Of a stretch of 63,249 nt of DNA, positions 43,011 through 52,502 are shown one piece after another; the first letter of the stretch is position 1, and the number at the start of each line of letters is the position of its first letter. Under the pieces are notes generated by a model. The model saw only the letters and a program-made list of their open reading frames with translations. It did no database searches and had not been told where the DNA came from. Source of the stretch: Kiloniellaceae bacterium (GTDB lineage Bacteria; Pseudomonadota; Alphaproteobacteria; Kiloniellales; J153); contig JAJFGO010000121.1 in the NCBI GenBank assembly GCA_021776095.1, positions 1 through 63,249 on the forward strand, written 5' to 3'. The translations under genes and the position numbers were made by a program.

Positions 43011-43826
43011 ATGACGAAGACACTGATGGTTCTTACGGCGGTCTTCGCGTCGCTCGTTCTGGGCGCACCGCAGACCGCATCCGCCGAGACCCTTCGCGTC
43101 GGAACGGAATGCACCTACCATCCATTCAACTTCCGAGACGCGAACGGCGATCTACAAGGCTATGACATCGATGTCGCCAAGGCTGTCGGCGAGCTTATTG
43201 GCGCCAAGATCGAATTCGTCTGCCAGAAATGGGACGGCATGATCCCGTCCTTGTTGGCCAACAAGTTCGATCTGATCGTCGCCTCCATGTCGATCACCGA
43301 CAAGCGCAAGCAAAAGATCGACTTCTCGGATCCATACCGCGTCTCCATCGGGCAATTCATTGCCGCCAAGAGCAAGAATCTGGACCTGTTCAACGCCGAC
43401 GGGTCGGTCAACCAGGCGGGTTTCGAGGGTCTCCGCGTCGGCCTTCAGCGCGCGACCACCTATGACAACTGGATACAGGCGAAGGCGCCAAACGCCGAAA
43501 TCGTGCGGTACGATTCGACGGAAGCGCTTTATCTGGACCTCAAGAACGGCCGGGTGGATGCCATCATGACCAACCCGATGAAGGCGTACCTCAAATTCCT
43601 CAGCAAGGAGGACGGTGCCGGATTCAGTGTCGTCGGTCCGCAGATCGAGGAAGTCGAGTATTTCGGCATTGGTGTCGGCGTCGGCCTTCGCAAGGGAAAC
43701 GACGCGCTTCTAAATCGCGTCAACAAGGCCATTCAAACGATCACCAAAGACGGATCTCTGGAGACATTCGCCCTCAAGCACTTCCCGTTCTCTATCCATC
43801 CTAAGAAATGGAAGGGTGCCGGCTGA
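43011..43826 (+). CDS. Polar amino-acid ABC transporter substrate-binding protein
   Basis: The 271-residue periplasmic protein has a signal peptide (FASLVLGAPQTASA) and the solute-binding family 3 pattern: RVGTECTYHPFNFRDANGDL, GYDIDVAKAVGELIGAKI, SMSITDKRKQKIDFSDPY, and LGLQRATTYDNW-like loop. It feeds the permeases and ATPase that follow. The ligand is probably a basic or polar amino acid. Confidence 0.92.
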   Translation: MTKTLMVLTAVFASLVLGAPQTASAETLRVGTECTYHPFNFRDANGDLQGYDIDVAKAVGELIGAKIEFVCQKWDGMIPSLLANKFDLIVASMSITDKRKQKIDFSDPYRVSIGQFIAAKSKNLDLFNADGSVNQAGFEGLRVGLQRATTYDNWIQAKAPNAEIVRYDSTEALYLDLKNGRVDAIMTNPMKAYLKFLSKEDGAGFSVVGPQIEEVEYFGIGVGVGLRKGNDALLNRVNKAIQTITKDGSLETFALKHFPFSIHPKKWKGAG

Positions 43827-43846
43827 CTCAAGGTCCTGTTAAGCTT

Positions 43847-43892
43847 CAGCGACGAGGCGGCGGCTCTTGTTTCTGCCGCCTCGTTGCCGCTG
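43847..43892 (+). promoter_or_regulatory. Long intercistronic hairpin between binding protein and permease genes
   Basis: CGAGGCGGC and GCCGCCTCG form a perfect stem, extended by CAGCG/CGCTG pairs. There is no T-run. It may stabilise the upstream message so that more binding protein than permease is made. Confidence 0.5.
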
Positions 43893-43959
43893 AGGGGACT
43901 AAGTCGCCGCATGTAATCCGAACACGGACCCTTGGCTGGGCGTAGGGGCTTCGACCGTC

Positions 43960-44655
43960 ATGTCTGACATAGTTGGCTGGTTGGACGATTACTTTTGGGG
44001 CGCGATGGTGGTCCTCAGGGTGTTCGGGGTCTCGTTGCTCATGGCGGTCCTGTTCGGTCTGATCGGCTCGGCGGCGAAGCTCTCGAAAAGCCGCATCGCC
44101 AAGAGTATCGCCAGCGGCTACACGGTCGTTTTTCGCGGCACTCCCGAGCTGCTGGTCCTGCTGATCTTCTATTTCGGCTCGGCAGTGACGCTGACCCACA
44201 TCGCCCAGATTGTCGACCCGGAGATACAGTTCGTCGATATCCCGCCGTTCTGGGCCGGTGCCTTAGCCATCGCCTTGGTCGTCGGGGCCTACATGACGGA
44301 GACCTTTCGCGGCGCCTTTCTCGGTGTCGATTCCGGCCAGATCGAGGCGGCCCGCGCCCTCGGCATCTCAAATTTCAAGACCTTCGTTTACGTGCGCATC
44401 CCGCAGATGTGGCGACTGGCCTTGCCCAATTTCGGCAACCACATGTTGTCGCTGATGAAGGATACGGCATTGATCTCCGTCATCGGGCTCGAGGAGATTG
44501 TCTTTGTCGCGGAAATAGCGACAACCGTTACCGTCAAGCCCTTTACCATGTATGCCATCGTCGCCGTGATCTATCTAGCGATCACAACCGTGATTACGCT
44601 CGTCGTTTCCGGGCTCGAGAAATACTCCAACCGGCATCTGGAGCGCGCGCGATGA
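43960..44655 (+). CDS. Amino-acid ABC transporter permease 1
   Basis: The 231-residue protein has about five transmembrane helices and the HisM/GlnP signature (VGAYMTETFRGAFLGVDSGQ, EAARALGISNFKTFVYVRIP). Its stop overlaps the ATG of permease 2 (ATGA). Confidence 0.9.
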   Translation: MSDIVGWLDDYFWGAMVVLRVFGVSLLMAVLFGLIGSAAKLSKSRIAKSIASGYTVVFRGTPELLVLLIFYFGSAVTLTHIAQIVDPEIQFVDIPPFWAGALAIALVVGAYMTETFRGAFLGVDSGQIEAARALGISNFKTFVYVRIPQMWRLALPNFGNHMLSLMKDTALISVIGLEEIVFVAEIATTVTVKPFTMYAIVAVIYLAITTVITLVVSGLEKYSNRHLERAR

Positions 44656-45341
44656 GCTTCGATATCATGCTCATCGTCGACAGCATCCCGAAGATGCTTG
44701 TGGGCATTGGGCTGACCCTGCATCTCCTACTCCTGTCAACAGTCATCGGCCTGATTCTTGCGATTATCACACTGCTGATGCGGATTAGCGGCCGCTGGTA
44801 CCTGGCCTGGCCGGCGATGACCTATATCTATGTTTTCCGCGGCACACCGATTTTGGTGCAGATCTTCATCATCTATTACGGCCTGCCGCAGTTCGATTTT
44901 ATCCGCGAGAGTTTTGCCTGGCCGGTTCTGCGCGCGCCCTTCGGGTGTGCTGTCGTCGCCCTGAGTCTGAATGCCGGCGCCTATGTCTCGGAGATCATGC
45001 GCGGGGGCGTGCTTGGCGTCGATCGAGGTTTGCACGAGGCTGGCAAAGCCCTGGGCCTGAAGGTGCATCAGCGATTTATCTACATCACCACCCCAATCGC
45101 CATCCGCCTAGCCATTCCCGCCTACAGCAACGACTGCATCTCGATGCTCAAGGCGACGGCGCTGGCCAGCACGGTGACGCTGATGGACATGACCGGCGTG
45201 GCCCGGACCATCGTCGCCCAGACCTTCGCGCCCTATGAGATCTTCATCGCCGCGGCGATCATCTATTTGGTCCTGACCTGGGTGATCCAGCGCGGCTTCG
45301 GTCTGTTCGAGCGGCGCATGAGCCGTTACGTCAAACAGTGA
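44652..45341 (+). CDS. Amino-acid ABC transporter permease 2
   Basis: The 229-residue protein has the same permease motif ([37 protein letters not shown]) and pairs with permease 1. Starts at 44652 in the overlap with the previous stop. Confidence 0.9.
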   Translation: MSFDIMLIVDSIPKMLVGIGLTLHLLLLSTVIGLILAIITLLMRISGRWYLAWPAMTYIYVFRGTPILVQIFIIYYGLPQFDFIRESFAWPVLRAPFGCAVVALSLNAGAYVSEIMRGGVLGVDRGLHEAGKALGLKVHQRFIYITTPIAIRLAIPAYSNDCISMLKATALASTVTLMDMTGVARTIVAQTFAPYEIFIAAAIIYLVLTWVIQRGFGLFERRMSRYVKQ

Positions 45342-45349
45342 GGCACAAG

Positions 45350-46102
45350 ATGGATGAAGGCGGACAACAGCCGGTTATCCTGTTGGAGGGCGTCAGCAAA
45401 TTCTTCGGCGATTTCCAGGCGCTCAAGGACATCGACATGGCGGTCAAGCGTGGCGAGCGGATTGTCGTCTGCGGCCCGTCGGGATCCGGCAAGTCGACCA
45501 TGATCCGCTGCATCAACCGCCTTGAAGAGCACGACAAGGGACGCATCCTGGTCAACGGCCATGAACTGACCGGCGACGTTAAGGATATCGATGCCGTGCG
45601 CCGAGAGGTCGGTATGGTTTTCCAGAGCTTCAATCTGTTCCCGCACTTGACCGTCGTCGAGAACCTGATGCTGGCGCCCCGGCTGGTGCGCAAGACGGCC
45701 AAACCGGAAGCACGCGAGATCGCCATGCGCTATCTCGAGCGAGTCCAGATCCCGGAACAGGCCGACAAGTTCCCGAGCCAGCTCTCCGGCGGCCAGCAGC
45801 AACGGGTCGCCATTGCCAGGGCCCTTTGCATGAACCCGGAGATCATGCTGTTTGACGAACCGACCTCGGCCCTCGATCCGGAAATGATCTCGGAAGTGCT
45901 CGACGTTATGGTTGATCTCGCCCGGGACGGCATGACCATGATCTGCGTCACTCACGAGATGGGTTTCGCGCGCAAGGTCGCCGATCTGGTGGTGTTCATG
46001 GATCAGGGCGAGATCGTCGAGCAGAACCCGCCTGCCGAGTTCTTCGAGAACCCGAGGAACGAACGGACCAAGCTGTTTCTGAGCCAGATTCTCACCCATT
46101 AA
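45350..46102 (+). CDS. Amino-acid ABC transporter ATPase
   Basis: The 250-residue ATPase has Walker [11 protein letters not shown]-loop [12 protein letters not shown], signature [15 protein letters not shown], Walker [15 protein letters not shown] and the H-loop THEM. It is the GlnQ/HisP type. ATG 45350 follows GAGG; a GTG at 45338 in the stop overlap is also possible. Confidence 0.93.
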   Translation: MDEGGQQPVILLEGVSKFFGDFQALKDIDMAVKRGERIVVCGPSGSGKSTMIRCINRLEEHDKGRILVNGHELTGDVKDIDAVRREVGMVFQSFNLFPHLTVVENLMLAPRLVRKTAKPEAREIAMRYLERVQIPEQADKFPSQLSGGQQQRVAIARALCMNPEIMLFDEPTSALDPEMISEVLDVMVDLARDGMTMICVTHEMGFARKVADLVVFMDQGEIVEQNPPAEFFENPRNERTKLFLSQILTH

Positions 46103-46115
46103 GGGAAGGTGCCCG

Positions 46116-46904
46116 ATGGTCTCGGAGTTCACCGAATTCACGTCATTCGCCAACCGGCTGGCCGACGCCGCCCGGGCCTGTATGGCAGAATTCGCCGGCC
46201 GGGCGCCGGAACCGATCCAGAAAAGCGATGGCAGCCCGGTCACGAAGGTCGACCGGACCATCGAGGATCGACTGCGCGAAATAATCACCGACACCTATCC
46301 GGAACACGGGATTGTCGGTGAGGAGCGGGGGACGACCGGGACCGACAAGGAATTTATCTGGGTCATCGACCCCATCGACGGCACCCTGCCGTTCCTGGCC
46401 GGGTTTCCCGTTTACGGCACCCTGCTAGCGCTGGTTCGCGGAGATGCGCCCGTCGTGGGGATCATAGAAATGCCCGTGACCGGCGAGCGCTGGGTCGGCT
46501 GCCAGGGCCTGCCAACCACGCACAATGGCAATCCGGTCAAGACCCGCGCCTGCGACGACCTGTCCGTCGCCCTGATGTCAACCAGCAACCCGTCTTTCTA
46601 TGGCGAAGCGGACCGTCCGGCCCTGGAGCGCATGCAGGCGGCGACCCGTTGGGGAGTCTTCGGCGGCAGTTGCCTCGCCTACGGGCAGATCGCCTCGGGG
46701 CGCATCGATGTGGGATTCGACGTCAGTTTCGACCCGACGGATTACCTGCCCCTGGTGCCGGTTATCACCGGCGCCGGCGGCGTCATCACCGACTGGGACG
46801 GAAACGCTTTGACCCTGCGTTCCGGGGACCGGTTCCTGGCCGCCGGCGACTCAGGGATACACTCGAAAACCCTGGCCGTTCTGGCTGGAATCGAAACTCG
46901 ATAG
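46116..46904 (+). CDS. Inositol-monophosphatase-family phosphatase (HisN-like)
   Basis: The 262-residue enzyme has the metal-binding motifs GEERGT (Glu), WVIDPIDGTLPF and the C-terminal DPTDYLPLVPVITGAGGVI. The family includes histidinol-phosphate, inositol-phosphate and fructose-bisphosphate phosphatases; the substrate is not certain. Its place at the end of the aminotransferase/ABC operon suggests a phosphorylated amino intermediate. Confidence 0.85.
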   Translation: MVSEFTEFTSFANRLADAARACMAEFAGRAPEPIQKSDGSPVTKVDRTIEDRLREIITDTYPEHGIVGEERGTTGTDKEFIWVIDPIDGTLPFLAGFPVYGTLLALVRGDAPVVGIIEMPVTGERWVGCQGLPTTHNGNPVKTRACDDLSVALMSTSNPSFYGEADRPALERMQAATRWGVFGGSCLAYGQIASGRIDVGFDVSFDPTDYLPLVPVITGAGGVITDWDGNALTLRSGDRFLAAGDSGIHSKTLAVLAGIETR

Positions 46905-46994
46905 GCTCCCGTCGACTCGAAACGGCGGTGCCCAGCCTCTGGAAATGTATTAGGCTGGCAACGCTCCTGCGAAGCCTGCGGTGAAAGGTGTGCG

Positions 46995-47417
46995 ATGAAA
47001 ATCGATGGCAAGTGCCACTGCGGCAACATCACTTACGTGCTTCATTGGCCCGGCGAGGGAACGAGTATTCCCGTGCGGGCCTGCAGCTGTACGTTCTGCA
47101 CCAAGCACGGCGGCACCTATACCTCGCACCGCGAAGCCCGGTTGGCGGCGGCCGTTCATGACGCGGCGCTCGTCTCGCGATACAAGTTCGGCACGGAGAC
47201 CGCTGAATTTCACCTCTGTGCGCGCTGCGGCGTGGTGCCCTTCGTGACCAGTACGATCGAGGGCAATCTCTACGCGGTGGTGAACGTGAACAGCTTCGAG
47301 GGTATCGATCCCTCTTGCTTTTCACGGGCGGTCACCGATTTCGACGGCGAAACCACGGAAAGCCGCCTCGATCGTCGAAAACGCAACTGGATTCCATCGG
47401 TCACCATCGCGTCCTAG
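46995..47417 (+). CDS. GFA-family (CENP-V/Gfa) zinc protein
   Basis: The 140-residue protein has the GFA zinc sites: KCHCGNITY, ACSCTFCTKHG and LCARCGVVPF. Family members include glutathione-dependent formaldehyde-activating enzymes, but most are uncharacterised. A MITE supplies its TAG stop codon. A partial duplicate lies at 53425-53661. Confidence 0.88.
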   Translation: MKIDGKCHCGNITYVLHWPGEGTSIPVRACSCTFCTKHGGTYTSHREARLAAAVHDAALVSRYKFGTETAEFHLCARCGVVPFVTSTIEGNLYAVVNVNSFEGIDPSCFSRAVTDFDGETTESRLDRRKRNWIPSVTIAS

Positions 47418-47535
47418 TGGTGCGACCCAAACGGATGGTTCCCATCCGTTTGGATAAGTCGCCCCACAAGATCAACGGCTTGGTGGGCCGATTCACCTAA
47501 CGCTTGGGAACCAAGCGTTAGGATCGGACCACTAG
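47414..47535 (+). mobile_element. 122-bp MITE-like palindromic element, copy 1
   Basis: The element runs CTAG to CTAG with terminal inverted repeats (CTAGTGGT-x-CGA / TCG-x-ACCACTAG) and two internal hairpins: CCAAACGGATGG with CATCCGTTTGG, and CCTAACGCTTGG with CAAGCGTTAGG. It is identical, in reverse orientation, to 55925-56046. The related GFA fragment downstream (53659 onward) shows the empty site, where TA at the stop codon is not doubled, so this is a TA-targeted insertion (IS630/Tc1-like MITE). No coding capacity; it needs a transposase in trans. Confidence 0.85.
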
Positions 47536-47540
47536 GGCAA

Positions 47541-47706
47541 AAGTCGCGCTCCTCCGCGCACCGGTCGGGAGCCGAGCGGTGCTTCCAGCCCGGACATCGC
47601 CCTCTTCACAGCGGGCGGAGACATGTTGAGACGCTGGGCCGCCGGCGCGAGGCCGCCCGGCTCGGCGACGCCGTCCCGAAATCGCCATGGGGTGCCATAG
47701 GTCCAT
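47541..47706 (-). pseudogene. Remnant of a LysR-type regulator N-terminus
   Basis: From ATG 47706 the minus strand starts like a LysR protein ([11 protein letters not shown]) and, after a 1-nt frameshift, continues VAEPGGLAPAAQRLNMSP and PAVKRAMSGLEAPLGSR, the standard LysR helix-turn-helix. It breaks off next to the MITE. A decayed gene. Confidence 0.6.
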
Positions 47707-47859
47707 CGTTATTCCACATACTGGAATAATCTCTTTTCAATTATGCCCATTCTCACGCTGAACCGAAGGCCTCACATTGGTCTGTGTGGACACACCCGAC
47801 ACCCGCGGCGTCGAACGATCGTCGTTGCCAGCGGGATGCTTCGTACCAAGGAGATCTGG

Positions 47860-48324
47860 ATGACCCGACCGCCTCTTCCTCCCTTTACCGCGGAGAGTGC
47901 CGCGGTAAAGGCGCGGCTGGCCGAGGATGCCTGGAACAGCCGCGACCCGATGCGCGTCGCGCAGGCCTACACGCCAGACAGCCACTGGCGGAACCGGGCG
48001 GAGTTCATCCGGGGCCGCGACCGGATCGAGGCCTTCCTCACCCGCAAATGGGCCCGCGAGTTGGACTACCGCCTGATCAAGGAGGTCTGGGCCTTCCGTG
48101 AGAACCGCATCGCCGTGCGCTTCGCCTACGAATGGCACGGCGACAACGGACAATGGGTCCGGTCCTATGGCAACGAGAACTGGGAGTTCGACGCGCAGGG
48201 ACTCATGCGCCGCCGGATCGCCAGCATCAACGATCTACCGATCCAGCCCGAGGATCGGAAATTTCATTGGCCGCTCGGACGACGGCCCGACGATCATGCC
48301 GGGCTGACTGAACTCGGCCTGTAG
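47860..48324 (+). CDS. NTF2-like (DUF1348) protein
   Basis: The 154-residue protein matches the DUF1348/SnoaL-like pattern: [62 protein letters not shown]. The fold is a conical alpha-beta barrel; function unknown. AAGGAG precedes ATG 47860. Confidence 0.87.
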   Translation: MTRPPLPPFTAESAAVKARLAEDAWNSRDPMRVAQAYTPDSHWRNRAEFIRGRDRIEAFLTRKWARELDYRLIKEVWAFRENRIAVRFAYEWHGDNGQWVRSYGNENWEFDAQGLMRRRIASINDLPIQPEDRKFHWPLGRRPDDHAGLTELGL

Positions 48325-48389
48325 CGCCGCGCCACATCCGCTATGTCAATCCACCGGAAGAACGACCGGTAAATCAAAGGAGAGAGACC

Positions 48390-48800
48390 ATGTCAGACAG
48401 CTCCGTTACCAAAGGCGCCCATCACATCGGCCTGACTGTTCCCGATCTGGCCAAGACCCGCGCCTTCTTCGTCGACACCCTGGGATTTTCTCTGGTCGGC
48501 GAGGTGCCGGACTACCCCGCGGTCTTCCTGACCGACGGCACCACCATGATCACCCTGTGGCAGGCTGTAAATCCGGCGTCGGCGACCCCCTTCGACCGCA
48601 AGAACGTCATCGGACTGCACCACTTCGCACTGAAGGTCGAGAACGCGGATCACCTTGAAACCCTGCATCAAAAACTGACCCGGACGGACGGTGTCGAGAT
48701 CGAGTTCGCGCCCGAGTCCCTGGGCGGTGGCGCGACGCAGCACATGATGTGCTTCATTCCGGGCGGCATCCGCATGGAGTTTATCGCGCCGGCCGCATGA
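48390..48800 (+). CDS. VOC/glyoxalase-fold protein
   Basis: The 136-residue protein has two beta-alpha-beta3 modules (HHIGLTVPDLAKTRAFFVDT; GLHHFALKVENADHL) with metal-ligand His and Glu positions typical of glyoxalase/bleomycin-resistance proteins. Substrate unknown. Confidence 0.88.
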   Translation: MSDSSVTKGAHHIGLTVPDLAKTRAFFVDTLGFSLVGEVPDYPAVFLTDGTTMITLWQAVNPASATPFDRKNVIGLHHFALKVENADHLETLHQKLTRTDGVEIEFAPESLGGGATQHMMCFIPGGIRMEFIAPAA

Positions 48801-48846
48801 ATTCATGTAACGATGATCTCGGCGTCGGGTAACGGGAGCGCACACG

Positions 48847-50502
48847 ATGGCAGATGGCTGGACGGATGGAGACTCGCCATTTCATGCGGGCGAACAAACC
48901 GTTCAAGAGCGCCTCGGCGTTCGAGACATAGAGGACTGGGCCCGTAAAGTCGTTCGCCCATTCCTGCCTGAACAACATCGCGAATTTCATACGTCGCTCT
49001 CGTTTTTGATTGCCGCGGCCTTAGATCGACGAGGCCGGCCCTGGGCGACGCTGTTAACGGGACCGGATGGGTTCGTGACGTCGCCCGATCCAAAGTCCTT
49101 GGTGATGGACGGCGTGTTGCTCGGCGGCGATCCGCTCGACGGCGCCCTGTCTCCTGGGAGTCACTTGGGGCTTCTCGGTATCGATTTGGCGACCCGGCGC
49201 CGTAACCGCGTCAATGGCCGGATCCGCGAATTTTGTGACAATGTCGTGGTGTTCGACGTCGACCAATCCTTTGGGAACTGCCCGCAATACATCCGGGAAC
49301 GCGCATGGACCCGGGTCACCGATGCGCCCGCCGGAACTAGCGAAGAATTCGATCGCCTGACGCAGGAACAGTGCGAATGGATCGGCGCGGCCGACACCTT
49401 TTTCATTGCCAGCGGTCACACCGGCGAGGGAGAGAGCCCAACCTTCGGAATGGATGCATCTCACCGCGGCGGCGAGCCAGGGTTTGTGCAGATCGTCAAC
49501 AACAGGCGAATCCAGTTCCCGGATTTCGCCGGAAACAATCACTACAATACGCTCGGCAACATTATCCTCAATCCGAAGGTCGGGTTCCTCTTCGTCGATT
49601 TTCCGACGGGCAGCCTTTTGCAATTGACTGGCCGCGCTTCCATTGACTGGAAGTCCGAGGCGGTGGCGAGGATACCCGGTGCCAGACGTATCGTGACCTT
49701 CGATATCGAAGAGATTCGCGAACGCCGGCATGCTAGCCCCTTACGCTGGGAGGCAAGCGCCGAATTCGTGCGCTCCCTGCGCCTAATCGAGAAAATTCCC
49801 GAAAGCGAGGAGATCACCTCCTTCGTGTTCGAAGCCCGCGATGGCGCGCCGTTGCCCATTTTCGAGGCCGGTCAGTATCTGCCTATCGAGCTGGAGGTGC
49901 CGAACGTCGAAGGTCCGGTCGGTCGAACCTACTCCCTCTCCGGTCCGCCCAGTACGGACCGATACCGGATTTCCGTTAAGCGCGAAGCGATGGGAATTGC
50001 CTCTCGCCATCTTCACGATAGCGCGGAGGTCGGCACCATAATCGACGCCCGCCACCCAGCGGGCGAAGATCTCATGCTTCCCTGTATCCAATGCCCGGTG
50101 GTGCTCATCAGCGCCGGTGTCGGGATCACGCCGATGGTGTCCCTGCTCCACGCGCTGGTCGAGGAGGGCGATGAGCGCCCCGTGTGGTTTCTACATGGGG
50201 CACGAGACGGCGCGCGTCACGTCTTGTCCGAAGAAACGAGGGAATTGGCTGCCCGCCGCAAGAACGTTCATTTGCATTTCGCGTACAGCAGGCCAACCGA
50301 TGGCGACGAGCTCGGACGAAACTATGACAGCGAAGGCCGCATCAATGGCCAGCTCGTCTTGGACCTCGTGGACGTGCCCGATGCGCATTACCTCATCTGC
50401 GGACCAACGGGTTTCATGGCCGAAATCCAGGGCGTATTGGAACGTCATAACGTCCCACTCGAACGCATTCATACCGAGTCGTTCGGACCGAGTGGCCGAT
50501 GA
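48847..50502 (+). CDS. PNPOx-like flavin domain fused to a ferredoxin-reductase module
   Basis: The 551-residue protein has an N-terminal pyridoxamine-oxidase-like split-barrel (LSFLIAAALDRRGRPWATLL, GNNHYNTLGNIILNPKVG) and a C-terminal FAD/NAD-binding reductase (RTYSLSGPP, HPAGEDL, VLISAGVGITPMVSLLHAL, YLICGPTGFM). There is no C-terminal 2Fe-2S domain with the CxxxxCxxC pattern, although related fusions often carry one. Probably an NAD(P)H-linked flavin oxidoreductase; substrate unknown. Confidence 0.85.
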   Translation: MADGWTDGDSPFHAGEQTVQERLGVRDIEDWARKVVRPFLPEQHREFHTSLSFLIAAALDRRGRPWATLLTGPDGFVTSPDPKSLVMDGVLLGGDPLDGALSPGSHLGLLGIDLATRRRNRVNGRIREFCDNVVVFDVDQSFGNCPQYIRERAWTRVTDAPAGTSEEFDRLTQEQCEWIGAADTFFIASGHTGEGESPTFGMDASHRGGEPGFVQIVNNRRIQFPDFAGNNHYNTLGNIILNPKVGFLFVDFPTGSLLQLTGRASIDWKSEAVARIPGARRIVTFDIEEIRERRHASPLRWEASAEFVRSLRLIEKIPESEEITSFVFEARDGAPLPIFEAGQYLPIELEVPNVEGPVGRTYSLSGPPSTDRYRISVKREAMGIASRHLHDSAEVGTIIDARHPAGEDLMLPCIQCPVVLISAGVGITPMVSLLHALVEEGDERPVWFLHGARDGARHVLSEETRELAARRKNVHLHFAYSRPTDGDELGRNYDSEGRINGQLVLDLVDVPDAHYLICGPTGFMAEIQGVLERHNVPLERIHTESFGPSGR

Positions 50503-50628
50503 CAACCAATGTCCGCAATTGGCTGAGAAGCGAAGTTCCGACCACATCCCCGGCACGTCTGCTCAACCCCCAGGTGCACACTCTCAGGATGGCGGTGCCA
50601 TTGGTCCCTAGGTGACCCACAGCTGAGG

Positions 50629-51324
50629 TCATGCCTGCCTGTTTTTCAACAACTCCGCCGACACGAACTCCGCCATCGGGCTCCATAGAAACCAGCTCTC
50701 GAAAGCTCGCTCAAACTTAGGTGTGCCTTCAATACGAATCCGTTCTTTTGACATCGCATGCCTCAAGGTCATCTTGCCGAGCCAGACCTGATAAAAGGCC
50801 GACAGGTCTGCGGCAACGAGGATAGCGATCTCGAAGCCGGGGTCTTCCAAGCAGGTGGACGCCTCGCCATCGGCGATCACAAACCAGAATTGGCCTTTGC
50901 GGCCCACCAGAAAATCGAACGCAATCGTGATACGCTGGTTTGGGAGCGCGTCGAGGTTTAATCGACGCTCCATCCACCACAGTAGAAGACCTGGATCAAG
51001 TTCGTCTTCGTTCGGCAATCCAAAGGCCCAGGTGACGGCCCAGCTGCCCATCGCGACGACTACGCCCTCCAATTCGCGCCCAGCAGGCGTGAGTTCGTAG
51101 CGATAGCCTCTCGGCTTCCGTGGAACCCGCTTGATGACACCGCTCGCCTCCAGCCTCAGGAGCCGCTCGCTCAATAGAGAGCGGGAGATTCCCGGTAGTC
51201 CTCTCGCGATTTCATTGAAGTTTTGGAGCCCCGCGACCAATTCGCGGATGATCAGCATGGTCCAGCGATCCCCGAGAATCTCGTGGGCTTTCGCGACCGG
51301 GCAATATTGTCGATAGGACTGCAT
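50629..51324 (-). CDS. HxlR-family transcription regulator
   Basis: The 231-residue protein has the HxlR winged helix: CPVAKAHEILGDRWTMLIIR, FNEIARGLPGISRSLLSERL and RGYRYELTPAGREL, followed by a C-terminal SCP2-like ligand domain (WFVIADGEASTCLEDPGFEI). The start at 51324 is preferred over a GTG at 51348. It diverges from the MOSC gene. Confidence 0.87.
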   Translation of the reverse strand: MQSYRQYCPVAKAHEILGDRWTMLIIRELVAGLQNFNEIARGLPGISRSLLSERLLRLEASGVIKRVPRKPRGYRYELTPAGRELEGVVVAMGSWAVTWAFGLPNEDELDPGLLLWWMERRLNLDALPNQRITIAFDFLVGRKGQFWFVIADGEASTCLEDPGFEIAILVAADLSAFYQVWLGKMTLRHAMSKERIRIEGTPKFERAFESWFLWSPMAEFVSAELLKNRQA

Positions 51325-51459
51325 ATCCGAATTCTGACACGTCACCAAAAAAAATGAAGTCCAGATTTTGGACTATCCAGCCCACCAGGTACCGTGAATC
51401 ATGGATCGCGAATTACAAATGTGAGCCCGAGGGCGGGTTTGAACGCGAGGAGAGGAAAC

Positions 51460-52215
51460 ATGAAGGTGCTCGAAATCTGGCGTTACCCTGTCAAGTCCAT
51501 GCTGGGCGAACAACTCGATGAGGTGGGAGTCGGCCCAAACGGCGTGGAGGGCGACCGTGGACGGGCGGTCGTCGATGCCGAGACTGGTGTGTCACTTAGC
51601 GCAAAACGCTATGCCGACCTGCTACGCTGCCGAGCCTGGACGAATGGCGGTGAGGTGATGATTGCATTGCCGGACGGTTCCGAGCTTCTCGCCGACTCCC
51701 CTGAAGCGACCGACAGACTTTCCAGTCTCTTGGGGCGGCGGGTGACAGTGCGAAGCGCTGGAGCCGGTCACAAAGTGCGGCACGAGTTTCCGACCGAGAT
51801 CACCGTTGGCGAGGGAGAACCTTTCATCTGGGAACCGGGTCTCGACGCCTATTTTGACCGTGCGCCCTTGCATCTGATCACCACCGCGACACTTGCGGAA
51901 CTCACGCGGCTTCGGCCGGATTCCGCCTTCGCTCGGGATCGCTTTCGCCCCAATTTCTTCGTCGAGATTGACGACACGGGGTTTGTGGAGGACTCCTGGG
52001 TCGGCAAGGACCTGACAATCGGAACTATGAAATGTCACGTGCTGGACCGCAAGCCGCGCTGCGTGATGACGACGCGAGCCCAACGTGACCTTTCGAAGGA
52101 TACAGACATTATCAAGACGATAGCAAAGAACAATCAAGGGAATGCGGGGATCGAGCTCGGCATTCGTGAACCTGGGGTCGTTTGCAGCGGGAACCAGGTA
52201 AGTTTAGTGAACTGA
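51460..52215 (+). CDS. MOSC-domain protein
   Basis: The 251-residue protein has an N-terminal MOSC_N beta-barrel (IWRYPVKSMLGE) and a MOSC domain with FRPNFFVE and the conserved cysteine in KPRCVMTTRAQRDLSKD. These proteins bind molybdenum cofactor or transfer sulfur (YcbX, mARC types). AGAGG precedes ATG 51460. Confidence 0.88.
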   Translation: MKVLEIWRYPVKSMLGEQLDEVGVGPNGVEGDRGRAVVDAETGVSLSAKRYADLLRCRAWTNGGEVMIALPDGSELLADSPEATDRLSSLLGRRVTVRSAGAGHKVRHEFPTEITVGEGEPFIWEPGLDAYFDRAPLHLITTATLAELTRLRPDSAFARDRFRPNFFVEIDDTGFVEDSWVGKDLTIGTMKCHVLDRKPRCVMTTRAQRDLSKDTDIIKTIAKNNQGNAGIELGIREPGVVCSGNQVSLVN

Positions 52216-52502
52216 CTTCCCGGCCCGCGAAGCTTCTACTGCTTTCCACCGGGTAGCGCGGAATGACCGGAAGTGGCTAGAGCCGGTCCGACCGACCACA
52301 TCCGGTGCGTGTCCGGTTAAGCCGCGGGTCCGGACGCGCAATTTGGCCCCGGACATAGTCGCATTCTGACCCACAGCGGATATCCCGCCCGGCCGGGCGG
52401 CTGAAAGCCGCGCCTGGGCTCACCCGGCCTTTTGCACGACGAATCGAACGGCTATACATGGCGGCCTGACCGCAACCCAGCCCCTCAGGATTTCCCCCGC
52501 CC

